From positions 84,041 through 148,040 of the forward strand of contig JAJFHV010000019.1 in assembly GCA_021775415.1 (NCBI GenBank): a stretch of 64,000 nucleotides of DNA, given 5' to 3'. A program made the position numbers and the translations under genes. The notes below the pieces were generated by a model. The model saw only the letters and a program-made list of their open reading frames with translations, did not search any database and was not told where the DNA came from. Source of the DNA: Hyphomicrobiales bacterium. GTDB lineage: Bacteria > Pseudomonadota > Alphaproteobacteria > Rhizobiales > Rhizobiaceae. Each line of letters opens with the position of its first letter. The first letter of the stretch is position 1. This document shows positions 17,493 through 26,460 of the stretch, in pieces.

Positions 17493-18995
17493 ATGACTGA
17501 ACTTATCGACACAAGAACCCCTGAACCGAAACGCTTTATCGCTGGCGCGAGTGATGACTGGGAAGTCATCATCGGGCTTGAAGTGCATGCGCAGGTAACC
17601 TCGAAATCGAAGCTATTCTCTGGCGCCTCGACCGAGTTTGGTGCGGAGCCGAATGCCAATGTCTCGCTGGTTGATGCGGCGATGCCCGGCATGTTGCCGG
17701 TAATCAATGAGGAGTGCGTTGCTCAGGCAGTGCGCACCGGCTTAGGACTTAACGCGCAGATTAATCTACGCTCGGTGTTTGATCGTAAAAACTACTTCTA
17801 TCCGGATCTGCCACAGGGCTACCAGATTTCTCAGTTCAAGGACCCGATTGTCGGCGAAGGGGTGGTGACGGTTTCAGTCGGGCCGGACAAGCAGGGTAAC
17901 TTCGAGGACATCGAAGTTGGTGTTGAGCGTCTTCACCTGGAGCAGGACGCCGGTAAATCCATCCACGACCAGCATCCGACCATGAGTTTCGTGGATTTGA
18001 ACCGCACCGGTGTGGCGCTGATGGAGATTGTATCAAAGCCGGATATCCGTTCATCGGATGAAGCGAAGGCCTATATCACCAAACTTCGGACAATCCTTAG
18101 ATATCTCGGTACTTGCGATGGCAACATGGATGAGGGATCGCTTCGGGCTGATGTCAATGTTTCCGTACGCAAGCCGGGCGGAGATTTCGGCACGCGTTGC
18201 GAAATCAAGAATGTAAATTCGATCCGGTTTGTCGGGCAATCAATTGAATATGAAGCGCGGCGCCAGATTGCGATCCTTGAGGATGGTGGCACGATTGATC
18301 AGGAAACCCGCCTGTTTGATCCGGCCAAGGGTGAGACCCGCTCCATGCGCTCCAAGGAAGATGCGCATGATTACCGCTATTTTCCTGATCCTGATTTGCT
18401 GCCGCTGGCATTCAGCCAGGCCTATGTAGATAGCTTGAAGAGCGATTTACCGGAATTGCCGGATGCCAAACGCTCCCGGTTCATCGACGAGATGGGATTG
18501 TCAGCCTATGACGCTTCAATCCTTGTGTCTGAGAAGGCAGCAGCTGATTATTTCGAGCAGGTGGCGGAAGGCCGGGATGGTAAAACTGCCGCAAACTGGG
18601 TAATAAATAACTTACTAGGTAAGTTGAACGAAGCCGGGCAAGACGTTGAAAATACATCAATTTCTCCAATTCAGATTGGTTCGATTATTGATTTGATCAA
18701 GGAAGGCACAATCTCTGGTGCAATCGCCAAGGAGTTGTTTGAGATTGTTTGGGAAGAAGGTGGAGATCCTGCTGAAATCGTGGAAGCCCGCGGTATGAAA
18801 CAGGTGACCGACACCGGTGCGATTGAAAGCGCTGTGGATGAAGTGATCGCCGCCAATCCTGAAAAAGTTGACCAGGCGAAGGAAAAACCAGCCCTTGCAG
18901 GTTGGTTTGTCGGTCAGGTTATGAAGTCGACTGGTGGCAAGGCTAATCCTCAGTCGGTACAGGCACTGGTGAAGCAAAAGCTTGGGATCGAATGA
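17493..18995 (+). CDS. gatB: Asp/Glu-tRNA(Asn/Gln) amidotransferase subunit B
   Basis: 500 residues, full length. GatB activates the misacylated tRNA (kinase step) and receives ammonia from GatA. Motifs: [21 protein letters not shown] (about 23-43), [51 protein letters not shown] and [17 protein letters not shown], then a C-terminal YqeY-like helical domain ending [16 protein letters not shown]. It has its own upstream region (118 bases) after the minus-strand membrane protein, so it may be transcribed separately from gatC-gatA. Confidence 0.97.
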   Translation: MTELIDTRTPEPKRFIAGASDDWEVIIGLEVHAQVTSKSKLFSGASTEFGAEPNANVSLVDAAMPGMLPVINEECVAQAVRTGLGLNAQINLRSVFDRKNYFYPDLPQGYQISQFKDPIVGEGVVTVSVGPDKQGNFEDIEVGVERLHLEQDAGKSIHDQHPTMSFVDLNRTGVALMEIVSKPDIRSSDEAKAYITKLRTILRYLGTCDGNMDEGSLRADVNVSVRKPGGDFGTRCEIKNVNSIRFVGQSIEYEARRQIAILEDGGTIDQETRLFDPAKGETRSMRSKEDAHDYRYFPDPDLLPLAFSQAYVDSLKSDLPELPDAKRSRFIDEMGLSAYDASILVSEKAAADYFEQVAEGRDGKTAANWVINNLLGKLNEAGQDVENTSISPIQIGSIIDLIKEGTISGAIAKELFEIVWEEGGDPAEIVEARGMKQVTDTGAIESAVDEVIAANPEKVDQAKEKPALAGWFVGQVMKSTGGKANPQSVQALVKQKLGIE

Positions 18996-19000
18996 ACCAG

Positions 19001-19075
19001 TCCTCACCCTGAGCTTGTCGAAGGGCGAGGGCGAGGTGCATTGATCCTTATTCTTCGACAGGCTCAGAATGAGGA
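19001..19075. repeat. Palindromic intergenic repeat after gatB
   Basis: Two 23-base arms (19001-19023 and 19053-19075) form an inverted repeat with 20 of 23 positions pairing, around CTGAGCTTGTCGAAG and its mirror. Elements of this type are widespread between genes in alphaproteobacteria. It fills the gap between gatB and the GNAT gene and may act as a transcript-stabilising or terminating hairpin. Confidence 0.75.
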
Positions 19076-19084
19076 TTAGATAGA

Positions 19085-19585
19085 ATGATCTGGGTTCGCA
19101 CCGCCACCCGCAATGATCTGCCGGCAATCCGGAAAATTCTGGTTGAAACCTGGCATGCCACTTATGACGAAATCTACGGGGTTGAGCGGGTCAACGAGAT
19201 TTGCGGCGACTGGCATTCCCTTGAAGCACTTGAGGAAAATCTTGAACGTCCGCACTCCGAGTTTTTGGTGGCGGATGATGGTAACGCACCATGCGGGATG
19301 GCCTATGCCAGCCAGTCAGAAAAGACGATAAATCTGCACCAACTCTATGTGCTGCCTGAGTTTCATGGGCAGCGCGCTGGACTTCAACTGCTTGTTGAAA
19401 TCGAAAATTCGTTCATGGATTGCAATGAAATTGCACTCGAAGTTGAAGAAAACAACAAAAGAGCTGTGGATTTTTACACTGTCTACGGGTTTCAGGATGC
19501 GGGTAAAACAACCAACTGCGGCAAGGATGGCTCAGGGATTCCGGCACTGATCTTGAAAAAGCAGATTGTCTACGCCGAAGACTGA
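19085..19585 (+). CDS. GNAT-family N-acetyltransferase
   Basis: 166 residues. The GNAT fold is shown by IWVRTATRNDLPAIRKILVE at the start, HSEFLVADDGNAPCGMAYAS, the acetyl-CoA-binding INLHQLYVLPEFHGQRAGLQ (about 81-100; the R/Q-x-x-G/A loop is reduced to QRAGLQ), and IALEVEENNKRAVDFYTVYG (about 118-137). The substrate is unknown. It lies between the palindromic repeat and the glutamate dehydrogenase gene and has its own start 9 bases after the repeat. Confidence 0.85.
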   Translation: MIWVRTATRNDLPAIRKILVETWHATYDEIYGVERVNEICGDWHSLEALEENLERPHSEFLVADDGNAPCGMAYASQSEKTINLHQLYVLPEFHGQRAGLQLLVEIENSFMDCNEIALEVEENNKRAVDFYTVYGFQDAGKTTNCGKDGSGIPALILKKQIVYAED

Positions 19586-19607
19586 TTTTTAATACTTGGC
19601 GTAATTC

Positions 19608-19636
19608 ACTTTCACACAAGCGAGTTTTGTGAAAGT
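19608..19636 (+). promoter_or_regulatory. Perfect inverted repeat upstream of glutamate dehydrogenase
   Basis: ACTTTCACA (19608-19616) and TGTGAAAGT (19628-19636) form a perfect 9-bp dyad with an 11-base spacer, about 20 bases before the AGGAGG ribosome-binding site of the dehydrogenase gene. The symmetric TGTGA-type half sites fit a dimeric regulator; which one is not known. Confidence 0.45.
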
Positions 19637-19665
19637 CTGTTGCTTTAGCTCAGAGGAGGCAGCAA

Positions 19666-21096
19666 ATGGGGAACACATCATCCAAGGAACCGGGTTTTCG
19701 TGAAAGCGTAAACTTGATGTTCGACCGTGCCGTTCGGCACATGAATCTATCAGAGGGGTTGGTTGAAAAAATCAAAGTGGCAAATTCCACTTACACGGTT
19801 CGATTTGGCGTGAAGTTGCGCGGAGATATACGGACTTTCACCGGCTATCGCTCGGTTCATTCGGAACATTCGGAGCCTGTGAAAGGTGGGATTCGCTATG
19901 CGCTCAGTGTCAACCAGAATGAAGTCGAGGCGCTGGCTGCACTGATGACCTATAAATGTGCACTGGTGGAAGTTCCCTTCGGTGGTTCAAAAGGCGGTCT
20001 TTGTATCGATCCGCGAGAATGGGACCAGGATGAACTGGAGCGTATTACGCGGCGATTTGCCTTTGAACTGATCAAGCGGGACTTGATCAATCCATCTCAA
20101 AATGTACCGGCACCAGACATGGGTACCGGTGAACAGGAAATGGCGTGGATTGCAGACCAGTATCACCGCATGAACACAACCGACATTGATGCGCGTGCCT
20201 GTGTCACCGGCAAGCCGCTCAACGCTGGTGGTATCCGTGGCCGGGTGGAAGCTACCGGGCGAGGCGTACAATATGCTATCCGGGACTTTTTCAGGCACCC
20301 GGATGATCTGGAAGTTGCTGGCCTGTCCAAAGGAATGGCTGGCAAACGGGTCATTGTTCAAGGATTGGGCAATGTGGGATATCACGCAGCCAAGTTCATG
20401 CAGGAAGAAGATGAATGCCTGATCACGGCAGTGATTGAACGCGATGGTGCAATCATCAATGAAAAAGGCCTCGATGTTGAAACGCTGTTCGCCCACATCA
20501 AGGAACATGGGGGTGTCGCGAAATACCCGCACGGTAAATACGAGAAGGATGGTTCAAAAGTACTGGAAATGGAATGCGATATTCTAATTCCGGCGGCGCT
20601 TGAAAGTGTGATCAACCTTGAAAATGCCGACCGGATCAAGACCAAGCTGATATGTGAAGCTGCAAATGGCCCGATCACTGCTGGTGGCAATGAAATCCTG
20701 CGCGACAAGGGAGTTGTTATCATTCCAGACATGTTTGCGAATGCGGGTGGTGTGACGGTGTCTTACTTCGAGTGGGTGAAGAACCTTTCGCATATCCGTT
20801 TTGGACGCATGCAGAGACGGCAGGAAGAGGCGCGCCAGGAAATGGTGATTGAAGCGCTGGAAAAAATGACAGGCAAGTCGTTTCCAAATGAGTTGCGTGG
20901 GGCATTTGTCAGCGGTGCTGACGAATTGACGCTGGTCCGCTCCGGTCTCGATGACACCATGCGCGGTGCCTATGCGGATATGCGGCAGCTATGGCTTGAC
21001 AAACGCAAAGACGACAAGGAGATGGATCTACGCACAGCGGCGTTCATGATCTCTATTCAGCGTGTTGCGGACAGTTATCGGGCTCTGGGACTATAG
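19666..21096 (+). CDS. Glutamate dehydrogenase (Glu/Leu/Phe/Val dehydrogenase family)
   Basis: 476 residues; start 8 bases after a strong GGAGG. It interconverts glutamate with 2-oxoglutarate and ammonia. The dimerisation/substrate domain has PVKGGIRYALSVNQNEVEAL, LMTYKCALVEVPFGGSKGGL (catalytic Lys in GGSKGG) and PAPDMGTGEQEMAW. The Rossmann domain has VIVQGLGNVGYHAAKF (about 226-241, GxGxxG). The C-terminal SYFEWVKNLSHIRFGRMQRR and long helical tail are typical of the roughly 470-residue type in alphaproteobacteria, often NAD-dependent; cofactor use is inferred. Upstream is a dyad operator candidate. Confidence 0.92.
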   Translation: MGNTSSKEPGFRESVNLMFDRAVRHMNLSEGLVEKIKVANSTYTVRFGVKLRGDIRTFTGYRSVHSEHSEPVKGGIRYALSVNQNEVEALAALMTYKCALVEVPFGGSKGGLCIDPREWDQDELERITRRFAFELIKRDLINPSQNVPAPDMGTGEQEMAWIADQYHRMNTTDIDARACVTGKPLNAGGIRGRVEATGRGVQYAIRDFFRHPDDLEVAGLSKGMAGKRVIVQGLGNVGYHAAKFMQEEDECLITAVIERDGAIINEKGLDVETLFAHIKEHGGVAKYPHGKYEKDGSKVLEMECDILIPAALESVINLENADRIKTKLICEAANGPITAGGNEILRDKGVVIIPDMFANAGGVTVSYFEWVKNLSHIRFGRMQRRQEEARQEMVIEALEKMTGKSFPNELRGAFVSGADELTLVRSGLDDTMRGAYADMRQLWLDKRKDDKEMDLRTAAFMISIQRVADSYRALGL

Positions 21097-21190
21097 CGAG
21101 GTTTCCTTTTCCAGGAACATATATTGTTGGCGGTCAGTAGTCGGCAACAATCTGGTTGTGAAGGGTTTATCCAATCAATAGGGTTTGCTG

Positions 21191-22087
21191 ATGAACCCTG
21201 ATCGACCACTTCTTGGTATCATGTTGATGCTGAGCTTTTGCGCCATTATCCCGCTGGGTGACGCGATAGCCAAATTGCTTGGAGGGATAATTCCCTTGAT
21301 GCAGTTGGTGATTGTGCGATTCGGTATGCAGGCTGTACTTTTATTGCCCGTAATCTGGATTGCAGGCGGATCATTTTTGATGCCGCGCTGGGTGTTCAAG
21401 CTATCGATTATCCGGTCTGTCTTGCACGTACTCGGCGTCGGCGGGATGTTCCTTTCTCTCCAATATCTTCCGCTGGCTGATGCGGTTGCGATTGCATTTG
21501 TGATGCCATTCATCATGCTCATTTTGGGAAAATATGTGCTTGATGAAGAAGTAGGAATGAGGCGGTTGGCTGCCTGCGCCGTCGGATTTTTGGGAACCAT
21601 GTTGGTAATTCAGCCGAGCTTTGCGGAGGTTGGGTTGCCCGCCCTGATACCGCTGTTTGTTGCGTTTGTCTTTTCGCTGTTCATGCTTGTCACACGCCAA
21701 ATCGCCAAGCACTGTGATCCGATTGGCCTGCAATGCCTGAGTGGGGGGATATCAGTGGCGATAATGACGTTGATCTACGTCGTTATAAGGATTTTTGATG
21801 TTCCAGGTGTCTACTTCGTGATGCCCGACTACAATTCAGGCTGGTTGCTTGTTGGTTTGGGCGTTGTTGGCTCGTTTGCTCATTTGTTGATGACATGGTC
21901 ATTGAGGCTAGCGCCTTCTGCCACACTTGCGCCGATGCAGTATCTGGAAATTCCAGTTGCAACTTTGTTGGGTTGGCTGATTTTTGAAGATCTTCCAAAT
22001 GACCTGGCCGCACTTGGAATCGTGATTACGATTATGGCGGGACTGTACGTTGTGCTTCGGGAACGTTCTGTTGCGCTTTCGGGCTAA
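21191..22087 (+). CDS. DMT-family (EamA) transporter
   Basis: 298 residues with ten hydrophobic segments in two five-helix repeats. The EamA pattern is visible: repeat 1 ends VADAVAIAFVMPFIMLILGKYVLDEEVG, repeat 2 contains LRLAPSATLAPMQYLEIPVATLLGWLIFED followed by GIVITIMAGLYVVLRER. Members export amino acids or other metabolites, or import carboxylates; the substrate cannot be assigned. The ATG at 21191 is preferred over a TTG 6 bases upstream. It appears to be a single-gene unit after the dehydrogenase gene. Confidence 0.88.
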   Translation: MNPDRPLLGIMLMLSFCAIIPLGDAIAKLLGGIIPLMQLVIVRFGMQAVLLLPVIWIAGGSFLMPRWVFKLSIIRSVLHVLGVGGMFLSLQYLPLADAVAIAFVMPFIMLILGKYVLDEEVGMRRLAACAVGFLGTMLVIQPSFAEVGLPALIPLFVAFVFSLFMLVTRQIAKHCDPIGLQCLSGGISVAIMTLIYVVIRIFDVPGVYFVMPDYNSGWLLVGLGVVGSFAHLLMTWSLRLAPSATLAPMQYLEIPVATLLGWLIFEDLPNDLAALGIVITIMAGLYVVLRERSVALSG

Positions 22088-22218
22088 TTGACTGCTTCTC
22101 CCGAAGACAACCGAATGCAAAAGTTGCGAACGTTCAATTGAGTATTTGGCCTTGTGTTCATCTGATCATCGCGGCATAAACTGGTTCAAGTCGATTGCTC
22201 GTTGATGGTGGAAATTGC

Positions 22219-22593
22219 ATGTTGCTCTTCAAACAAATCTTTACCTGGTGGAATGGCTCGACCTGGAACACGCGGTTCCATATCTGGCGCAACGCCAAAA
22301 AAATTGGTGAGGATGAAACCGGCAACAGCTATTTCGAACATCGAGATGGCAGACGGTACGTACAATATGCGGACCAGGCTGAGGCAAGCGCCATACCGCC
22401 AGGCTGGCATGGTTGGATGCATTACCGCGTGGATACACCACCGACAGAGGAAAATTATCAGGCACATGAGTGGCAGAAGCCGCATAAGCCAAACATGACC
22501 GGCACGGCTGGCGCGTATTTTCCAAAAGGTTCACTTTCCAGTGCAGAAGAGCGGCCCCGGGTGACCGGGGACTACGACGCCTGGACTCCCTGA
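22219..22593 (+). CDS. NADH:ubiquinone oxidoreductase accessory subunit, NDUFA12 type (17.2 kDa)
   Basis: 124 residues from MLLFKQIFTWWNGSTWNTRF. The mitochondrial NDUFA12/B17.2 core is conserved: KIGEDETGNSYFEHRDGRRY (about 30-49), VQYADQAEASAIPPGWHGWM (about 50-69), then PPTEENYQAHEWQKPHKPNM. This supernumerary complex I subunit is shared by alphaproteobacteria and mitochondria and binds the peripheral arm. GGTGGA lies 6 bases before the start. It is followed by a phosphatase and the DUF2155 gene, the usual alphaproteobacterial neighbourhood upstream of aat-accCB. Confidence 0.94.
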   Translation: MLLFKQIFTWWNGSTWNTRFHIWRNAKKIGEDETGNSYFEHRDGRRYVQYADQAEASAIPPGWHGWMHYRVDTPPTEENYQAHEWQKPHKPNMTGTAGAYFPKGSLSSAEERPRVTGDYDAWTP

Positions 22594-22607
22594 CAACTGG
22601 ATCATTG

Positions 22608-23327
22608 ATGGAACTTGGAACAGCGAAGATCGGTGAGGGTCTTCGTGTTTATGCGATCGGTGACATCCACGGCTGTTTGAGGGAACTTCAAAGCCTGCTT
22701 GAGATCATCGATAATGATTTGGCTCTATACCCGATTGATCACCACAAGCTGATATTTCTGGGCGATTATGTCGATCGCGGACCAGCCGCACAGGAGGTCC
22801 TGGAACTGCTGATTGCGCTCAATAACAGTGATCGCGATACTGTCATCTTGAAGGGGAATCATGAGGACTGGCTAACGGGCTTTCTCAAAGACCCGGAGCT
22901 TACCGGCACCGGCTACATGCGTTGGGGTGGTATTCAAACGCTTGCATCCTACGGGGTTGAGGCAGAACCTGGAATTTCCTTCACAGACATTGCCAGACGG
23001 GCTCGAAAAGCTATTCCCAGAACCCATTGGGTTTTCATGAGAGGACTGCCACTTAGCTACACTCAGGACGACTATTTGTTTGTTCATGCCGGTATTCGCC
23101 CCGGAGTCGCCATGGCAAGCCAGATGGAACATGATTTGATGTGGATTCGTGATGATTTTCTTTGTCACTCGGCTCCGTTTGAGAAAGTGGTTGTGCATGG
23201 CCATACTCCGATTGACGTTCCGGAGGTGTGCAATAACCGGATTAATATCGATACGAGATGTTTTGACAGTGGCATGCTTACAGCGCTTGTGCTTGAAGGT
23301 TCGCAACACAGAATGTTGAGGACTTAA
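22608..23327 (+). CDS. Calcineurin-like metallophosphoesterase (Ser/Thr phosphatase / diadenosine tetraphosphatase type)
   Basis: 239 residues. The five metallophosphatase blocks are present: YAIGDIHGCLREL (GDxHG, about 15-27), LIFLGDYVDRGP (GDxxDRG, about 47-58), ILKGNHEDW (GNHE, about 78-86), LFVHAGIRPG, and VVVHGHTP (GHT, about 195-202). The length fits bacterial PrpA/ApaH-like proteins that dephosphorylate phosphoproteins or dinucleoside polyphosphates; which of these is open. It lies 14 bases after the NDUFA12-type gene, so the two may be cotranscribed. Confidence 0.9.
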   Translation: MELGTAKIGEGLRVYAIGDIHGCLRELQSLLEIIDNDLALYPIDHHKLIFLGDYVDRGPAAQEVLELLIALNNSDRDTVILKGNHEDWLTGFLKDPELTGTGYMRWGGIQTLASYGVEAEPGISFTDIARRARKAIPRTHWVFMRGLPLSYTQDDYLFVHAGIRPGVAMASQMEHDLMWIRDDFLCHSAPFEKVVVHGHTPIDVPEVCNNRINIDTRCFDSGMLTALVLEGSQHRMLRT

Positions 23328-23417
23328 ATTGAGATGCCGCACGCCTTTCCCGCGCCTACTTCCCATGCTATCGACTTGTTTTACACGAGGTAAGTGAGTC
23401 TGGATGCAGCAAGCCGG

Positions 23418-23834
23418 ATGAATAGAGAATTTCTTCAATTGAGAGTGATGGCGCTTTTTGCTGCTTTCATGCTGGTGGTGTTTGCCGCCGCGCCGGCCCA
23501 CGCCGAGCGTATTGCAAATCGTGTTGCCGTGTTTTCCGGGATCGACAAGATTACAGGCCGTATTATCACGTTCGATGTTTATATCGACGAGACGGTCCAG
23601 TTTGGGGCACTTCAGGTTACTCCGCGGGTTTGCTACACCCGGCCTGTTACAGAGACGCCGAAAACGACCAGTTTTCTGGAAGTCGATGAAATCACCCTGG
23701 ATCGCAAGATCAGGCGGATCTTTTCAGGCTGGATGTTTGCCGACAGCCCGGGTCTGAATGCGATTGAACACCCGGTTTATGATATCTGGCTGAAAAACTG
23801 TAAAATGGATTCTGAGGTTGCACCACCTTCCTGA
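23418..23834 (+). CDS. DUF2155 secreted protein
   Basis: 138 residues from an ATG at 23418. A hydrophobic N-terminus ending PAHAERI is a typical Sec signal peptide. The conserved core of this alphaproteobacterial family follows: [20 protein letters not shown], then [20 protein letters not shown] with one Cys, [31 protein letters not shown], and [11 protein letters not shown] with a second Cys; the two cysteines may pair. It is probably periplasmic; function is unknown. Its last 58 bases overlap the 3' end of aat on the other strand. Confidence 0.88.
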   Translation: MNREFLQLRVMALFAAFMLVVFAAAPAHAERIANRVAVFSGIDKITGRIITFDVYIDETVQFGALQVTPRVCYTRPVTETPKTTSFLEVDEITLDRKIRRIFSGWMFADSPGLNAIEHPVYDIWLKNCKMDSEVAPPS

Positions 23835-24448
23835 TCCGTGAAATCGCCTTCTTCTTGAAGCGCTTCCTCCAGCATATTCTGATATGCTTCACGCGGTACT
23901 TCCACGACGCCAAAGCGTTCCAGATGTGCGGTTGTGAATTGGGTGTCCAAAAGAACAAATCCACCTTTGATCATACGGTAAACGAGATGCACCAGTGCTG
24001 TCTTGGACGCATCGGTCATTCTTGAAAACATGCTTTCACCGAAAAATGCGCCCCCCAGACGAACCCCGTAGAGGCCACCAACCAATTCGCCACCGTGCCA
24101 TGCTTCCACGCTATGGCCATGGCCGAAATCATGGAGTTCGCAATAGAGTTCCCGGATACGCGGGTTGATCCATGTTTTCTTGCGGGTAGCGTTTTCTTCA
24201 GCGCAGTAATCCACAACTTTGCGAAAGTCGGTATCAAACCGGATTTCGAATGTATTCTTGCGCATCGATTTTTTCAGGCTTCGCGGAATGTGGAAACTGT
24301 CCAACGGCAGGATGCCACGCATTTCCGGTTCAACCCAGAACATGCCCGGGTCATCGGCGGATTCTGCCATTGGGAATATTCCGCAGGCATAAGCTTTCAG
24401 GAGAACCTGTGGCGTGATCTCAAGCAGGATTTCGTCGCTGGTGGCCAT
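23777..24448 (-). CDS. aat: Leucyl/phenylalanyl-tRNA:protein transferase
   Basis: 223 residues. It adds Leu or Phe to N-terminal Arg/Lys of proteins, marking them for ClpAP (N-degron pathway). Family motifs: [20 protein letters not shown] (about 19-38), [39 protein letters not shown] (about 88-107), [40 protein letters not shown], and [15 protein letters not shown]. The C-terminal tail after about residue 195 (acidic, [16 protein letters not shown]) is longer than in relatives I know and includes the part overlapping the DUF2155 gene. The start is 9 bases after accC, so it is the last gene of the accB-accC-aat transcript. Confidence 0.95.
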   Translation of the reverse strand: MATSDEILLEITPQVLLKAYACGIFPMAESADDPGMFWVEPEMRGILPLDSFHIPRSLKKSMRKNTFEIRFDTDFRKVVDYCAEENATRKKTWINPRIRELYCELHDFGHGHSVEAWHGGELVGGLYGVRLGGAFFGESMFSRMTDASKTALVHLVYRMIKGGFVLLDTQFTTAHLERFGVVEVPREAYQNMLEEALQEEGDFTDQEGGATSESILQFFSQIS

Positions 24449-24457
24449 GGGCCATAT

Positions 24458-25798
24458 TTATTTGTCAGCGAGATAATTTTCAAGCCAGTGGATGTCGTAA
24501 TTTCCATCCTGCATGTCCTGATTGGAAACCAGGTCCCGGAACAGGGGCAGAGTGGTCTCTATGCCATCCACGACAAATTCATCCAATGCCCGGCGAAGAC
24601 GCATCAGGCACTCAACCCTTGTGCGACCATGGACAATCAGCTTGCCAATCAGGCTGTCGTAGTGGGGTGGAATTGAATACCCCTGATAAACGCCTGAATC
24701 GACGCGTACTCCAAGCCCGCCCGGTGGATGATAATACTGGATTGTGCCAGGCGAAGGCACAAATGTTGATGGGTGCTCGGCATTAATGCGACATTCAATT
24801 GCATGGCCAGACAGCTGAACGTCTTTCTGCTTCACTGACATGCCGCTTCCGGAAGCAACATGCAGTTGCTCATTTACCAGATCGATGCGGGTGATCATCT
24901 CGGTGACGGGATGTTCCACCTGCAGGCGGGTATTCATTTCGATGAAATAAAATTCGCCATCCTCATACAGAAATTCAACCGTTCCGGCACCTGAATAACC
25001 CATGCCCTGTATTGCCTTGGCACAAATATTACCGATCTTTTTACGTTGAGCTTCGTTGAGTGCAGGGGAGACTGCTTCTTCCCAGACTTTCTGGTGGCGA
25101 CGCTGCAGGGAACAATCACGCTCCCACAAATGAATGCCACCGCCCTTGCCATCACCCATGACCTGAATTTCGATGTGGCGCGGCGTACTGAGGTATTTTT
25201 CTATATAGACAGCATCGTCGCCAAATGCGGCGCCTGCTTCACTGCGCGCGGTGTGTAAGGCTTCAGCGACATCGGCATCGCTGTTTGCTACCTTCATGCC
25301 GCGACCACCGCCGCCAGAAGCGGCTTTAATCAGCACAGGATAGCCAATTTCCGCAGCCACTTTCTTGGCTTCAGCTGCATCAGTCACAGCACCCTCAGAA
25401 CCGGGCACAACTGGTATGCCAAGACGTTTTGCTGTCTTCTTGGCTTCAATCTTGTCGCCCATTATCCGAATGTGTTCGGCGGAAGGGCCAATGAATGTAA
25501 TGTCGTGAGCTTCCAGAATTTCAGCGAATTTGGCATTTTCGGACAAAAATCCGTAGCCTGGATGGATCGCATCAGCTCCGGTAATTTCGCAGGCTGCGAG
25601 TATCTCGTGAATATTCAGATAACTAGCGCGTGCCGCTGGAGGGCCTATACAGACGCTTTCATCAGCAAGGCGTACATGCATCGCATCTGCATCTGCTGTG
25701 GAATGGACGGCAACGGTCTCAATCCCCAACTCCTTGCAGGCCCGCAAAATTCGCAGGGCGATTTCACCGCGGTTGGCAATCAGTACCTTGTTGAACAT
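24458..25798 (-). CDS. accC: Acetyl-CoA carboxylase, biotin carboxylase subunit
   Basis: 446 residues, full length. It carboxylates biotin on BCCP using ATP and bicarbonate, the first half reaction of malonyl-CoA synthesis. N-terminal VLIANRGEIALRILRACKEL (about 5-24), HPGYGFLSENAKFAE (about 80-94), the ATP-grasp glycine loop KAASGGGGRGMKVA (about 159-172), RDCSLQRRHQKVWEEAVSPA (about 235-254), EFYFIEMNTRLQVEHPVTEM (about 284-303) and GHAIECRINAEHP are all intact. It starts 17 bases after accB. Confidence 0.98.
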   Translation of the reverse strand: MFNKVLIANRGEIALRILRACKELGIETVAVHSTADADAMHVRLADESVCIGPPAARASYLNIHEILAACEITGADAIHPGYGFLSENAKFAEILEAHDITFIGPSAEHIRIMGDKIEAKKTAKRLGIPVVPGSEGAVTDAAEAKKVAAEIGYPVLIKAASGGGGRGMKVANSDADVAEALHTARSEAGAAFGDDAVYIEKYLSTPRHIEIQVMGDGKGGGIHLWERDCSLQRRHQKVWEEAVSPALNEAQRKKIGNICAKAIQGMGYSGAGTVEFLYEDGEFYFIEMNTRLQVEHPVTEMITRIDLVNEQLHVASGSGMSVKQKDVQLSGHAIECRINAEHPSTFVPSPGTIQYYHPPGGLGVRVDSGVYQGYSIPPHYDSLIGKLIVHGRTRVECLMRLRRALDEFVVDGIETTLPLFRDLVSNQDMQDGNYDIHWLENYLADK

Positions 25799-25815
25799 TG
25801 TATCGCTGCTTTCGT

Positions 25816-26271
25816 CTATTCGATGAGAAGCAGTTGTTCACCAAATTCCACCGGTTGGCCATCCTCAACAAGAATGGCTGCTACGGTGCCGGAAACCGGT
25901 GCCGCGATTTGGTTCATGGTTTTCATTGCTTCGATGATTACAACCGTCTGTCCCTGCTTTACCTTATCGCCGATCTTGACGAATGGATCTGCGCCGGGCG
26001 CCGGGGAATGGTAGGCAGTACCTACCATGGGTGAGGGGACATTCCCGGCTGGTTTGGATGCCGCTTTATCATCAGCTGCAACCGGAGCTGCAATCGGTGC
26101 TGCCGCGGGGGCAGGTGCTGCGACCTGAACTGCGGGAGCGCTGCCTCCACGTGAAACCCGGATTCTCAGGTCATCCTGTTCCACTTCAATCTCAGTGAGA
26201 TCTGTTTCATTCAGGATGCCCGCGAGGTCACGGATCAAGTTTTGGTCGATAGTGGTTTTTTTGGTTGCCAT
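25816..26271 (-). CDS. accB: Biotin carboxyl carrier protein of acetyl-CoA carboxylase
   Basis: 151 residues. The N-terminal helix-forming part ([20 protein letters not shown]) is followed by a flexible Ala/Pro-rich linker (about 45-75) and the biotinyl domain. The domain has the family 'thumb' ([20 protein letters not shown]) and the biotinylation site [12 protein letters not shown], Lys in EAMK at about 117. It carries carboxybiotin between AccC and the AccAD transferase, which is not in this window. It is the first gene of the accB-accC-aat operon. The aroQ gene often found just upstream in Rhizobiales is absent: the 189-base gap before it holds only a possible promoter. Confidence 0.97.
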   Translation of the reverse strand: MATKKTTIDQNLIRDLAGILNETDLTEIEVEQDDLRIRVSRGGSAPAVQVAAPAPAAAPIAAPVAADDKAASKPAGNVPSPMVGTAYHSPAPGADPFVKIGDKVKQGQTVVIIEAMKTMNQIAAPVSGTVAAILVEDGQPVEFGEQLLLIE

Positions 26272-26460
26272 GGTACTTTGCCGAAATGGAGTTAATTGAA
26301 TTGACCCTAGAACAGGGTGAATATCAGATCAAATTTTTGAGCGGGTAAGACAAGTTTGTCTAAGGAACAATATGCCAGAGCACAAGCGCCAACGGTCAGC
26401 CCGCAGGGCTTATACACACGGCAGTAGCAAGTGGCAATCGGGTTTTGGAGGTTCTTTTAC

